Assembly: GCA_028023455.1 (NCBI GenBank)
Contig: JAQFVV010000043.1
Span: 3,099,483-3,163,482, forward strand
DNA from: Epiperipatus broadwayi
Lineage: Eukaryota; Onychophora; Udeonychophora; Euonychophora; Peripatidae
Direction of reading: 5' to 3'
Length of the DNA: 64,000 nucleotides
Shown: positions 49,866 through 61,511 of the stretch, piece after piece
Layout: each line of letters begins with the position of its first letter
Numbering within the stretch: the first letter of the stretch is position 1
Program-made: the position numbers and the translations under genes
The notes under the pieces: model-generated
The model's database searches: none
What the model was told of the DNA's origin: nothing
Seen by the model: only the letters and a program-made list of their open reading frames with translations

Positions 49866-50696
49866 AAATGTTTTATATTGCTTCTATATGGATTAAAAAA
49901 AAATATACTTTGTTTAAATTACATTATTCAATTACTAATTTTTTTAAATTAACAAATGCATGTTTATTTGTAAAAGTTAGAGTCTTTTTTTGAAATATTC
50001 CATACTAAACTGAATCTGGCCCTGAGTATAGGTGACCATAATAAAAGACTAGGAAAGTTTTCCATTACCTTTCTCCAGACAGTTAACAAAGCCCCTTTTA
50101 TTAATGATTCTTGCTCAATTAAAAATGAGTAGCTATGTTAATGTCTATTTTTAATCCTATGGATATGTTAACTTTAATAACTACAGAATTTGGGTTAAGA
50201 AAAAAGTACAAAAGTTCTACCAGATTAAGCCCTATGTTATTTATTAATTGAAAACAAGCATTTTTGATTCATTATTATAGAAGAGGTATTACATAATTCC
50301 TGACCCATTCGGCATTACAAAATTAATTCTCAGTTAAGGAAAGTTAAAAATAAAATCTCAATTTTGTCAATTGAATGAACTTGACCTCCTAAGCATGTGA
50401 TCTTGGGATTTTAACTGTTTTTTTTTTTAGATCGTAAAATTATGCTGTGATAATATTTCTGCTGGCATAGTATCTTTGCGAATAGTCTTCTGGTTTTAAT
50501 ATGCTGCTGATAATGGGTAGCACAGAAAATGTCTTAGTATACTTGAATCACAGATTTATATCAAAGCATTGTGAAGATTGCAAAATATTAAGTAATATTT
50601 TAAACTTAAGAATGCTGCTAAACAAATCATTGAAAAAAAATGTCACGAAGTTAAAATAGACTCAGACTCATGTATACATTAATTAATTGAATAGAC

Positions 50697-50783
50697 CTTA
50701 GGAATTTATTTCCATATAACATAATTTATAAGACTAATTGTATAGACCTAAAATCTTACCGTATATGGAAATAAATTCCTAAG
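50697..50783. repeat. hairpin with perfect 22-bp arms
   Basis: Arms at 50697-50718 and 50762-50783 are exact inverted copies (CTTAGGAATTTATTTCCATA plus TA) around a 43-nt loop. Possibly a small MITE; no function is inferred. Confidence 0.85.
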
Positions 50784-50879
50784 AGAAATTTCATTGTATG
50801 AGAACAAAGCAGAAAGTAAAAATACTCCAGAAAAAGATAAGTAAACAAAAGAAGAGAGAGATTATAAATTGTCAGGAAA

Positions 50880-51090
50880 AAAGGACTGACCACTCTTTCT
50901 GTGATTGCTAGTACTGTTTCTATTCGATGAGTTGTAGAGCAGCAGATCATCTTCGGAGGACTTCATTCCCAGGATCTCGGCTCCTGTAGGTCACTAAGCC
51001 CACTAGTTCTTTTAACAGACCGTCTCGGTCTTATTATTATTTTGAATGCCTCAAGAGGCTCTTAGAGGGCTGTATTATAAAGACAATAGA
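50880..51090 (+). repeat. dispersed repeat, second copy of the 43.8-kb family
   Basis: ATTCCCAGGATCTCGG, AGGTCACTAAGCCCACTAG, AACAGACCGTCTCGGTCTTA and TTGAATGCCTCAAGAGG align with 43885-43980. This copy is the more G+C-rich of the two. Confidence 0.65.
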
Positions 51091-51729
51091 CAGTGGTGAA
51101 GGTAAAGTGAATAATAGCTTACTTAAACTGTATAAATATTATTTGCTATTCAGTAAATAAACTGTGAATTAGGCTCGCTCAAATGCAGACTTCTTAATTG
51201 TTAATAAATTATTATTGCTAAATATATATGTGCTGTTATCTGTCAAGTTTATTGTATATTTGTTTGCTGGTCTCCCAGTCATAGTTGGGGACACAGCAAA
51301 GTATTGGTGCAGTCGCATCGAACCTGTGAATAGCAAATAAGTTAAAAAATCAAATTATTGGCAGTCATTGTTGTTCGAAACTAGGGAAATACGAAAGAGT
51401 TTTAAGCCATTAGTAAGCTTCTGGTATTCAGGTTTTTGAACTTAGGGAGAAAAGTACCGAATTATAGTCATTAGACTTAGTAATAAGGATAATTCTTCAG
51501 TAATCAGTCATGACTGGTTTTGGGCAGAACAGTATACATGAATTTGAGAATAGCAATATGTCTGAATGGCTGATATATATTATGCATTACAAAACTTCTT
51601 TACATTGAGTGACATTGAAGATAACAAAAGGAAAGTAGCAGCACTCATATTTTTGCAGGTATTAAAGTAATAGAAGTCGTAAATAGATTATTTGACTTGC
51701 CTATTACAGAGGAAATAACGTATGAGAAT

Positions 51730-52555
51730 CTTAAGCCAATAAACATCACGTGACCATCACCTCTTATGTTTGTGTATAACTGTTGTTGTTAAAACAGGCA
51801 AAACTCACTATACGTATTGCTACACACAGCAAGCTAGAGTAATCAATGGATGCCAGAAGGCTTGTGCATAAAATCCCATCTAGTGCCTACTCATCCAATA
51901 TCCCCAGACTAGTTTCTGGCTTGTGGCCTTCATCTGAGAGCACTGCACCTAGATGTTAAGATCCAATGCAATCCTCCAGTAGCCACCTTTTATCTTCACT
52001 TAACTACAAAACTATGAGTCTTAAACTGAAAACACCTTAATGTTTTCAATCCTAGCCCATTAGCTTATATAGTCATATGAGTCTGAACTCAGTTCAGTAC
52101 CCATACATTTTGGTGTTTTTAGTTCTATAATAATCATAGCCACCACTATCCTATTAGGCAGGATTGGTTTTAAGCCAATAAACATCATAACTGTTGTTAA
52201 AACAGGCAAAACTCACCATATGCATTGCCACACACAGCAAGCGAGAGTAATCAATGGATGCCAGAAGGTTTGTGCATAAAATCCCCATCTAGTGCCTACT
52301 CATCCAATATCCCCAGACTAGTTTCTGGCTTGTGACTTTCATCAGTGAGGAGCCTTGGATCTGAGAGCACTGCACCTGGATTTTAGAATCCAATGCAACA
52401 CTCCAGCAGCCACCTTTTATCTCCACTTAACTACAAAACTATGAGTCTTAAACTGAAAACACCTTAATGTTTTCAATCCAAGCCCATTAGCTTATATAGT
52501 CATATGAGTCTGAACTCAGTTCAGTACCCATACATTTTGGTGTCTTCCAATCCAG
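51730..52555 (+). repeat. tandem pair of the ~440-bp dispersed repeat
   Basis: Two units in direct tandem, the anchor AAGCCAATAAACATCA recurring at about 51733 and 52171. Both contain GTTAAAACAGGCAAAACTCAC, GCACACAGCAAGC-like sequence, ATCAATGGATGCCAGAAGG, AAAATCCC(C)ATCTAGTGCC, CCAATATCCCCAGACTAG, CAGCCACC/TAGCCACCTTTTAT, and the palindrome CTGAACTCAGTTCAG. They differ by small indels; the first lacks the CAGTGAGGAGCCTTGGAT stretch. Confidence 0.9.
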
Positions 52556-52790
52556 CTATCTAACTTAAATAGCCATATGGGACTGAACTAAGTTCAGATT
52601 CACTATATATTAATATATTTAGCAATATATGGTGTAGTGTCTGAACTTAGTTCAGTATCATATGGCTATTTGCCTTAATAGCAATTAGGGATTTGGTGAC
52701 TTTATATTGCTAAAACTATTAATATATGGTGTATCTGAACTTAATTCAGTCCATATGGCTATTTACATTAGATATCTGGATTGGAAGATA
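52556..52790. repeat. palindrome cluster next to the ~440-bp pair
   Basis: Three further versions of the 15-mer CTGAACTnAGTTCAG (52583-52597, 52641-52655, 52735-52749, the last with one mismatch) sit within larger inverted segments (CCATATGG, TATTAATATATGGTG, ATCCAGCTATCTAA against TTAGATATCTGGAT). It looks like a fold-back derivative of the repeat's end. Confidence 0.75.
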
Positions 52791-53235
52791 TATGGATGTC
52801 TGAAAATTTCAGATTTTCTACTTAATAGTTATACATTAGATAAAGTGCTGGGCTTGTTCTGGTATTTTTAATCTTATGCTAGAATATCCTGGTACCTCAC
52901 TGACGATGCCAGTAGGGTTGGGGATATTCTGCAAAGCTTGTTAAGAGCTTATTTTGTGAGTTCTATATATAACATTTGTAAATACAAGCTTATTAAATTA
53001 GGTCATGTGACATCTGACTTGATTTTTTTTTGTCATAGTTTTTATTGCTACACAATATAATGTAGCAAAACTACAACAACTGAAGTGTTTTTCTTCTTTT
53101 GCATTTTGTAAAACTTGCACTTTGAATAGTCCATTTTTCAGTTATGTTTCTATTTTCTGTATATAATAATGTTAAAGAATTAATTTATTAAATGCGAGCT
53201 CTACACTGGCTACAGTTATCAGTAATGGTTTAAAT

Positions 53236-53729
53236 CAGGGGTGGGCAAATAGCGGCCCGAGAGCCACATGCGGCCCACTAAGAGTTTTTATGCAGCCCTC
53301 CAAGACAATCAGAAAAATCTGCTTTGAACTGAGATTTCCTTCTCATCCATGACTGAAGATTCATCTTGTATTTTCCACTAGGATGGCCACATCAATACAC
53401 ATGCGCAGAGTAGATACGATGTGCAGTGCTTTTCCAGTTGATCTGGTTAATTTTAATTTTGTCTTTGCATTAGCAAATATATACATTTCCAACTTTAGTG
53501 AAACCATGAACCCTCTGAAAAAATGTAAAATCGGTGATGAATGTCATGTGTTTAATGAAGAATGGACAAACAAATATTTCTTTGGTAATACAGGAAATAA
53601 AGCAGTGTGTTTATTGTGTCATGAAAAAAGGTGCGGCCCTCCACTAACCTTCACTTCCACAAAGTGGCCCCCAATGCGGCCCTCCACCAACCTCTGCAGC
53701 CTCTGAGCCAAAACAATTGCCTACCCCTG
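53236..53729 (+). mobile_element. 494-bp non-autonomous hAT with BED-finger remnant and perfect 8-bp TSD
   Basis: It begins CAGGGGTGGGCAAATAGCGG and ends TTGCCTACCCCTG, giving TIRs of about 13 bp, flanked on both sides by GTTTAAAT (53228-53235 and 53730-53737). Subterminal GCGGCCC motifs recur at both ends. Inside, 53500-53640 encodes MNPLKKCKIGDECHVFNEEW and KYFFGN, then NKAVCLLCHE, the first half of a transposase BED zinc finger (C-x2-C). The rest of the transposase is deleted. It inserted into the hATC region of the older hAT relic and is markedly less AT-rich. Mobile only in trans. Confidence 0.93.
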
Positions 53730-54441
53730 GTTTAAATAAATTCTAAATGCAATGTAAATATCGGGAAAATTTTCATTATCATTATTTTCTATTATAAATT
53801 CAAGCAGATCAAATAGCTTAATTTTGCTAAAGATTTCTCTTCTATTATATTTCTTATTAAAAAAACTTTGTTCATACAATTGTTTGTCTTCATTAAAAAC
53901 ATCTAATGATTTTTTCACAAAATTTATTCACATATTCTTTTAGGAATTCATGATTGCAGGTTTCTACAACCAAGTAATAAAATATTTGTAATTTTCTAAA
54001 ATTTCTGGAACTGACTTCAACAATTTGACAAATCAGAGAATAGAACCACAAGTATTATAATTTGCTAAAGAGTCATCTAAATTTCATCAAGACCTATCAC
54101 ATTGAAAAAATATTTCCTTTATGGATATGATAGGTAGAAAATATTGCACTTCCATTTAATCCTTCAATAATATTTTTGGTCTCTTCTAATGATTTTTCAA
54201 ATTCTCTATTTCTTACATCATAGATTTTACACTGATTTACTAAATGAAAAAGTGGATTCTAAAGTTATATCTTCATTCTGTAGAACAGTGTTTACTTTAT
54301 TTATTGCACTTAAAATATTAAAACAAACTAAAGTAAAATAATAGAGTGAAAATTTGTAATATTTTCTAACATACTATTTGCTTCGGAAACAAGGGAACAA
54401 TCAGATGATGTGTTAATAAGTTCATTCAAGGCAGGTGTAAT

Positions 54442-54579
54442 TTCTTTCATTTGAAAACTTAAAACTTTTAATGAATCAATTCATGCTTGCCTACTGGTGG
54501 TGTTTAACTGTTCTTTCATTTGAAAACTTAAAACTTTCAATGAATCAATTCATGCTTGCCTACTGGTGGTGTTTAACTG
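54442..54579. repeat. 69-bp tandem duplication inside the hAT relic
   Basis: Two units (54442-54510 and 54511-54579) differ at about one base: TTCTTTCATTTGAAAACTTA through TGGTGGTGTTTAACTG. 69 is a multiple of three, so the frame is kept. Confidence 0.92.
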
Positions 54580-55262
54580 TTGTAATATTTTTATTGTTTT
54601 AGGAATACTGTCCAATGTTTGGGTGAATCTGAAAAGAAAGTAAAGATTGTGTAAAATTTAAAAGAATTTATTTGATTTTATAGTACTAGCTGCTGCATTA
54701 CAAAGAAATAAATTAAAATTATGAGCTAGATGATAAATACGACACATTTTGATTCGTTTTTTTATTCTTGTCTTTACTCTCTTATATTGTCCTTTCATAT
54801 TAGTACCATTGCTATACAATTGTCCTCTGTAGTTTATAATATCTATGTGGGATGATTTTGAAATATTTAATGATAAACCTGATAATGTCTTACCAATTGT
54901 ATCTAATACTTTTAAAACCCAGTAAATGATTATTATTTCAAAATTGTTTTTATTGTAATCAATGTTAGCATATTCCACATGAGATACATCTTGAACATTA
55001 TAATATTTGATACCCTTTCACATTTTATATAATGTTTTTCATTATTTCAATAGACAGCATATTTAAAAACATATTTTGTGATTGCTGTGCAAATAATGTA
55101 CTACTCGCATGTTACCATTTTGAATTTTTTCTTTGAATAACACTATATTATATTTACTTGAACTTCCTATTGTTTCATTATCACTCCTAAATTCCAAATT
55201 CCATTTACTTAAAAATAACGTGTACAATGTATCAAAAAACTTCTTTCAAATACTGTTTTTCA

Positions 55263-55372
55263 TTTTTTTTTTTTCTCATATGTCATAGCATCAGCCGGGA
55301 AGCGAACCCGCTAACCTGGGACAACTGCTTGTAAAGCAGCTGTCACTGACCTCTCGACCACCAATGCTTGAC
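55263..55372 (-). mobile_element. tRNA-derived SINE, copy 2, with 12-bp TSD
   Basis: On the - strand it starts GTCAAGCATTGG and has a D-like arm, anticodon arm GCTGC-TTTACAA-GCAGT, B box GGTTCGCTTCC, the tail TATGACATATGAG and then 13 A. The target duplication TACTGTTTTTCA is perfect (55251-55262 and 55373-55384). It is inserted into the hAT relic. The acceptor-like stem AGCATTG/TGATGCT pairs. Mobilised by a LINE in trans. Confidence 0.93.
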
Positions 55373-56210
55373 TACTGTTTTTCAGTTTCAATGATAAATT
55401 GTCTATAATTTAATTAAAATTGGCTTTTTAAATTAACTCCTGCAACTGAATAATATTTATTTTTTTATGAAGACACAATAATCATCCATTTTTTGTCAGT
55501 TTTTATAGCCATTGATTATAAAAGCTAATTAAAGAATTGCAATTTTATTTATCACTATGGCTATGAATAAGAGGCAACACGCCTTGAAAGCGCTTAGCCA
55601 TTAACTTTTGTATAGACTTATAAGAATAATTGTTATAACTTCTCTTTCCAGAGCCTCACATGTTTCTAATTTTATAAGAATAATTAGAAAAATATTGACA
55701 ATTCTCTTTTGGAAAATATATTTTTTATTCTGTTTTGATCCGTATTTAACTAACTTTATTCTAATATTATGCTGATACAAGTTTATGCCATTATTCTGGG
55801 TTATTGGATAATAATTCAAATTTATCTTTACGCATTTCATCAAAATTATTATCAATGTTTGACTAATCTTCTAGTGTATTTTCTGCATCAGTTTACTTTT
55901 TTTGTTTTTGAGTTTCATTTCATATCGTGGCTAGTATAATTTGATTTTTCTGGAATTACATTATCATTTATTTCAAGTTTGTATAATTTTTAAATATATG
56001 TATATGTACATATTAGAACTGAATTGTAACTTTTTTTGGCATTTAAGATGACTAACTAATTTAATACTGAAAATAACCCTATATTCTATAATATATTATA
56101 AAATTTCAATGTCTTGAATTTTATCATTTGTTTAAATTCTTTTTATATCCTAATTATTTATGATTAAATTGTAAATAAACAATTGTCTGAAACTAAAATA
56201 TAAACTACAT

Positions 56211-56310
56211 GTCAAGTGTTTCTGGACGAGTGGTCACAACTGCCTTACAAGCAGTTGTCCCAGTTTCGCAGGTTCGCTTCTCGGCCGATGCTTTGACACA
56301 TGAAATATAT
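56211..56310 (+). mobile_element. tRNA-derived SINE, copy 3
   Basis: Sense copy: GTCAAGTGTTTCTGGACGAG, anticodon arm ACTGC-CTTACAA-GCAGT, B box GGTTCGCTTC and the tail TTTGACACATGA, ending in an AT repeat instead of poly(A). It is more diverged than copies 1 and 2. It directly abuts the LTR-like block starting at 56315. Confidence 0.8.
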
Positions 56311-56314
56311 ATAT

Positions 56315-58870
56315 TGTACCGGTCAGTTTCGATATCACTCACATTTTACATCTCTTTGAACTCCTTTATCATATCTACACAGTACATATTATTTATATTA
56401 CGCACAAACTCCTTTTGTACAGCCCGCTAGCTCACGGAGATTTACATGAGAAACCCGGATAAATTACTTAAAACTACTGTCGTCACAGATCTTTACTTTA
56501 CTAATGGAATTTATATATAAATGAATAAGCAAACTCATAAATAAATTGTCTAACTAGGATAAGAATTTAATAAGTATGTGTGTTTAAGCCATCAAATCAG
56601 CAATACAATATCTGGGGTTAATAATAATAAAAGCAATATAGACTACAGGTTTGTTTTACAATACTGTTTAATATAATTACATAATTGGTTAACATAATAA
56701 AGCTACTTTCTTTACTAGTTTCTAATATTTGGAAAACATTATTCAACATTAATTAAATGCTTCGTTCAATATAGGCGGGGAAGATCTATGTGCCAATGAG
56801 GTAGTGATCTGTAAACTATATATAACTCATTGCTATTAGATGCACTAATTTATTATTAATAAAATTAATATTTTATAAACACCAAATAATATCTTTCACA
56901 AATGAATATTTGATTTATATGTCTACAATATGGTCTTTTAATTATATAATGCTTTAACATGAAACGACTAACAAATAAATCAATAATTAAAACATGGGTT
57001 GGTAAAATATTGCGTACGTTTAGGAATTCGCTGTTAAAAAGGGAATCGCTTTAAATCAAGCGGGTTATCAACATTAAAAGGGATAACTAAACAATAAATC
57101 ACTTTGATTTTGACATACTTCACTTCGCCACGACTTAAGAGGCAACTTTAAAAGAAATATATAGATCTTGAGAACGAAAGCAGTACTGACATAGTAGGAA
57201 TAAAAACATTGATAAGATTGATGCAAATTTCGCCATTATATTTGAAGAACAAAATGGTCACTCTGCGTTTTCGCAGATCGCAACCTGGAGAGAGAGCTTC
57301 CTCGGACATAAGGAGAAATGAGATCGGGACTTTTTTCACCCTTGAGCCTTACTGTCCGACTATGGGAATCCTGAAGAATGGAAATCCGCATTAATAGCTT
57401 AGATTTCCTAAAATACATTTATTAAAATAATAGCGAGTTCATTGAACTTAGAATAATTTGCTTATGCCAGCAATGCCTATATTAATGGAATAGACGCTTT
57501 ATTCACATCCATTACTTAAATTAAATACTAAAATAATTGTCAAAGCATAGCAACTTGAACCCTTTCAAAATCAAATTGGAATAAAACAATCACGACTATA
57601 ATGTCGTACTAAATAACAATAAAAGTAATTACTCCCTTTTATTTAGAGATTTCCCAAATGCAAATCTCATTTAAAACCCTCTTTAATATCTCGCCAAAGC
57701 ATATTAAAATCTATTGTGATAAATATTCATTTCCTTCTCACAAACTCGAATTAGTGCTCTAATAACAAAATAACAACACACAATATTCATTTTATTGACA
57801 GATTGCAATTATGAAGTATATGTATTATTGGATTACATTTCATAAAATAATTCCAATTCAGTGAACAAAATGAGCTAAACTAATAATCGCTCATTTAGGA
57901 GAGTATTAAATCGACCAATCAATCACCGGCCGATTGGAAATATTTAAGGAAGGTTTCAATTCACCGAATTAGATTTATTGGCGCATAGATACTTAAATAT
58001 TTAAATCATAACTTAATGAATAATAGGAAACCGCCATAAGAAAAGAAATATAAAATAAAGAGGCATTTTTAAGAGAAACTAGTAAAGTTGAATTAATATT
58101 ATAGAGAGCAATGACAAAAGCAAAATTACAACAGCTATATAAGTTTTACGTATCTTTTATCTAGGATAGGATTGCAATATTTAATTATTGATATTACGAA
58201 AGATATTTAAGACAAGAAAAGCAAATTATATATTTTAGAAAAATTCTTCTGGCGGTAATATTACCTTCCAACAAGTCCTTTCATGTGTAGGCTTCATAAC
58301 TGCTTGCAAGTTCTTTTGGAGAGTGAAATGAGGCACCTTTCCATCGATGAAATAGCTAGCTATTTTTTTTATTATTCAGCAAAGTTCATTTACCAACAGT
58401 TCTATTTATGATTTCAGGAGGCATTAGATAGTTTCATGATAGCATACTGATGTTACTGGGAAAGGCTCGGGGAACAACAACTATGTGCCCCGACCTTAGC
58501 CTACATTTTTGCGTACATTAAATCATAAAACATACCGACATAGATTCAAACTGCAACTCGTTCACTATCGTAATCTGATCCCTATCACTCTCTTTTTGGG
58601 GGGTATTTATACTATTTTAGCATTGCTCCAGGATATTCTATCTTTCCATAGCTTCAGGCATTGTTCTGTTCATTCATTTAAAAGTAATATGCTCTATTTT
58701 GATTCTAAGATACACTCTTCTGATAAATCTTTTAAGCCTTTTGTTACGAATCCATTTTTAGTTCAATCCATTTTTAGTTCGCAAAAATGGATTACTAAGA
58801 TAAAATAAAATTAATTTAAGATAAGTCCCTTTGTTGAGTAGCCTACGTGACTTTCCAGACTTATCCAAAA
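56315..58870 (+). mobile_element. LTR-like block, third of its kind
   Basis: It opens TGTACCGGTCAGTTTCGATA, similar to the start of the block at 27328 (TGTAACAGTCAGAATCG), after an ATAT flank. It has the same pattern of islands of higher G+C (56420-56500, 57255-57400, 58250-58340, 58470-58500). The end is not determined. A 99-codon frame at 58509-58808 has no domain, is rich in His/Phe/Ser and starts in repeat DNA, so I do not call it a gene. Confidence 0.4.
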
Positions 58871-60929
58871 GAAAGTGACTTTTAATCACTAAAATTTAAT
58901 AGAAAAATATAAAAGTAATTTATAAGCAAATCTATTTAATGGACTTTACTATTAATATTTAAAATACGTGCATATATATAATATCCACACACAAAAATAT
59001 GTAATAAATAAATCTTATTTTATTAGAATTAACATTATTTAAACCTTATTATAGAAATTAAAGTAAAATTAAAATGTTCATTATTAAATGAATATAACAA
59101 GGCTAAAGAAAGGAAAATATGCTTGGTGTGTGTATGAATATAAACTGTCCGTCAAACAAATTTACTATTAAAAAGGTAGAGATCAGGTTTGATCTCAGGT
59201 TAGTGCTAAATAAGTCATGAAACTTGGATCGAGTTTAGATCCAATCGTTTCAATATATATAAATTATGTATGTTTGAAACTAAAACTCAAAATGCTGTGA
59301 TAATAATGAGTGGTAATATTAATATGTAATGTAAGAATACAACATTTTATAGATTCAACTGGTTCTTAGAATATTTTTCATTTAAATATATAGATACAAT
59401 ATGAAGAAATTGGTTAAAAGATTTATTGAAAGATATATATATAAATAAATTATTGTTTTATGTGGGTGTATATTATATTAAAATTGTATATTATTGGGTA
59501 TTTTATTTTTTGTAAAATAAAAAAAAATTACAAATTATTTAAATACATACAATTTGCATTAAATCCCTTACTTGACCAGCCCTATTAGATTATTAGAAAC
59601 AGTAATCTTTTGTAAATCATGAACTACAAGAGATTACTATGGTTTATTGAGACAACTTTTCTAGATTCCTGTGGATATTACTGTGTATTTCTCTGGAATA
59701 AGAGATAATACATTTTTCTAGACCTTCTAATAGGAGAGTAATTATGCAGGTAATACCAGGGATGTGTCAGAAATAAGTTGTGCACTATAAAAAAACCCAG
59801 CTGTCACCATTTTTACTTAATTATTAATTTCTTCTTACAGAACTGTGTACTTAGAAGACTATAAAACTTAGAGTTTGGTGAAGTAAGTTTTGAATCATTG
59901 ATTTGAAAAAGGATGTACCCCTCTTAGTTGTAATTTATAATTATAGAATAAAATTCATTTTGTCTTTTACTGAGACTTTCCACATTTAAATTATAATTAG
60001 CAATTAATTATTTGTCCTAAACTTTTACAAGTCTGTTTTTAATATATAGGCAGAGAAGAAAATGTAATAAAGAAAATTTAATGCTTAAGAAATAAATTAG
60101 TAAATCTTTCATAAATCTACTCACTTTTTTTATATTAGCAACAGGAATATGCCATAATTTGATATTAAAGCATAAAATTAGTGAAAAAAAATTAATATCT
60201 TTAAGTAAATATGTGAGATAGATAAATTTATATGTGTGCATCAGTTTATAATCTTAGACTTTAATGGAATACATAATCAAAATAATATTGTGAGATCTAA
60301 ACTTCTATCTGCCTTTTGTGAGTGAGATTATATAGATACTCATACTGTTATTAAAGGAGATAAAATCTATAAACTATTTATAAAGAAAGGGTATAGCTCT
60401 ACAGTTGATGGGGAAGAAGGGTTGGCTCTCACATGATTACCAAATGGTATGATAAATAACCAACACTTGCTATGTAGTTTTTTTGTGAAATATTGAATTG
60501 TTGGAAAATTGAATGACTTTTTTCTCAAACAAATGCTTTTTAATAACTTACCCAAGAAAAAAAGATCAAAAGATTTACTAAAACTAGATTTTAATGACAT
60601 TTGAAAGACTTATCTATTATTTCTTTTAACTGGAAAAATTTTCTGAGAAATGCAGTGCATGTTTTATGTCATAAAAAGTATGACATCTTTAGAAAAAGGA
60701 TTGTACAATAAATTAAAGATGCAGTTGTAAAGAAATTAGATACTTGAACAGGAGTATGTCTACTGCTCATACTGCAATGGCAAAAGCAAATTTAGATTGT
60801 TTCTCATTAGCTGATTTCTGTCTTTTTAAAGACTTCTATTTAAGTCAGAATAATATTTTAAAACAGAAGTTTAATATATTTACATACAATAGCATTTCAA
60901 CTTCACATTATCACCATTTCATATGCTTA

Positions 60930-61350
60930 CACATGTTAATAAGAGTACCACCCTCCATACAGTAGTGTCACCAAGTGAGAGTCTTCATAATCAATGCATG
61001 CAGGAAAGTTTGTGCATAAAATACCTATCTAATGTGTACCCATCCAGCATCCCCAGACTAGTATCTATATACCAAAATGTATGCTGAACTGAGTTCAGAT
61101 CTATATGACTATATAAGCAAATGAGATTGGGTTGGAAACATTATGGTGTTTTCCATCTTGGGCTCCTAGCTTTATAATTAATCAAATAAGTAAAAGATGG
61201 CTCATCAGATCCTAAGATCTAAGTGTGGTGCTCTCAAATCCAAGACTCCCCATTGATGAAGGCCATAAACTAGAAACTAGTCTGGGGATGTTGAATAGGG
61301 ATTTTATGCACTCTGGCTTGCATTGAGTGGCACTACTGTATGGAGAGTAG
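60930..61350. repeat. fold-back copy of the ~440-bp repeat
   Basis: The left third is in sense (TTTGTGCATAAAATACCTAT, CATCCCCAGACTAGTATCTA). After the palindrome CTGAACTGAGTTCAG (61084-61098) the rest is antisense (AGACTCCCCATTGATGAAGG, CTAGTCTGGGGATGTTGAAT, GGGATTTTATGCACTCTGGC). Confidence 0.83.
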
Positions 61351-61511
61351 TGATATTCTTACAAATAGAATTTGTTAAATTTTGGTACATTTGATATAAA
61401 TCACTGGCAATGCAATATGTATTAAAATATTTTGACATCAAATTTAAAAAAATGTTAAAAAATTTAAAGTATCCTGTAGTGCATGAAAGGGGGTAGTATA
61501 TATAAAAAAAT

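Larger units (their letters stand above)
53170..55860 (-). pseudogene. hAT transposase relic (ZMYM/DUF4371-like), antisense, with two insertions
   Basis: On the - strand: 54978-54658 is an open stretch of 106 codons with HIDIINYRGQLYSNGTNMKG, KTRIKK and YHLAHNFNLFLCNAAAST, matching the DUF4371/RNase H-fold part (GQGYDNGSNMKG...HSLNLVLCDAA). Then come WIDSLKVLSF-like repeats, ALNELINTSSDCS, NREFEKSLEETKN, and 53918-53740 with FDLLEFIIENNDNENFPDIY. After the 494-bp insertion it continues LLITVASVELAFNKLIL (53235-53185), the hATC motif. The catalytic core is interrupted by stops. The N-terminal edge is uncertain. It is a separate copy from the one at 49.2 kb. Confidence 0.85.

Noticed and set aside
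55263-55372. Functional tRNA gene on the - strand (also 47041-47143 and 56211-56310)
   Set aside because: All three are flanked by a shared tail, poly(A) or AT repeat and (two of them) target duplications, with class-II length but a Val-type anticodon; they are SINE copies.
58509-58808. 99-codon + strand frame
   Set aside because: Composition is that of random AT-rich sequence, no motif, and it lies in an LTR-like repeat block; no splice or promoter support.
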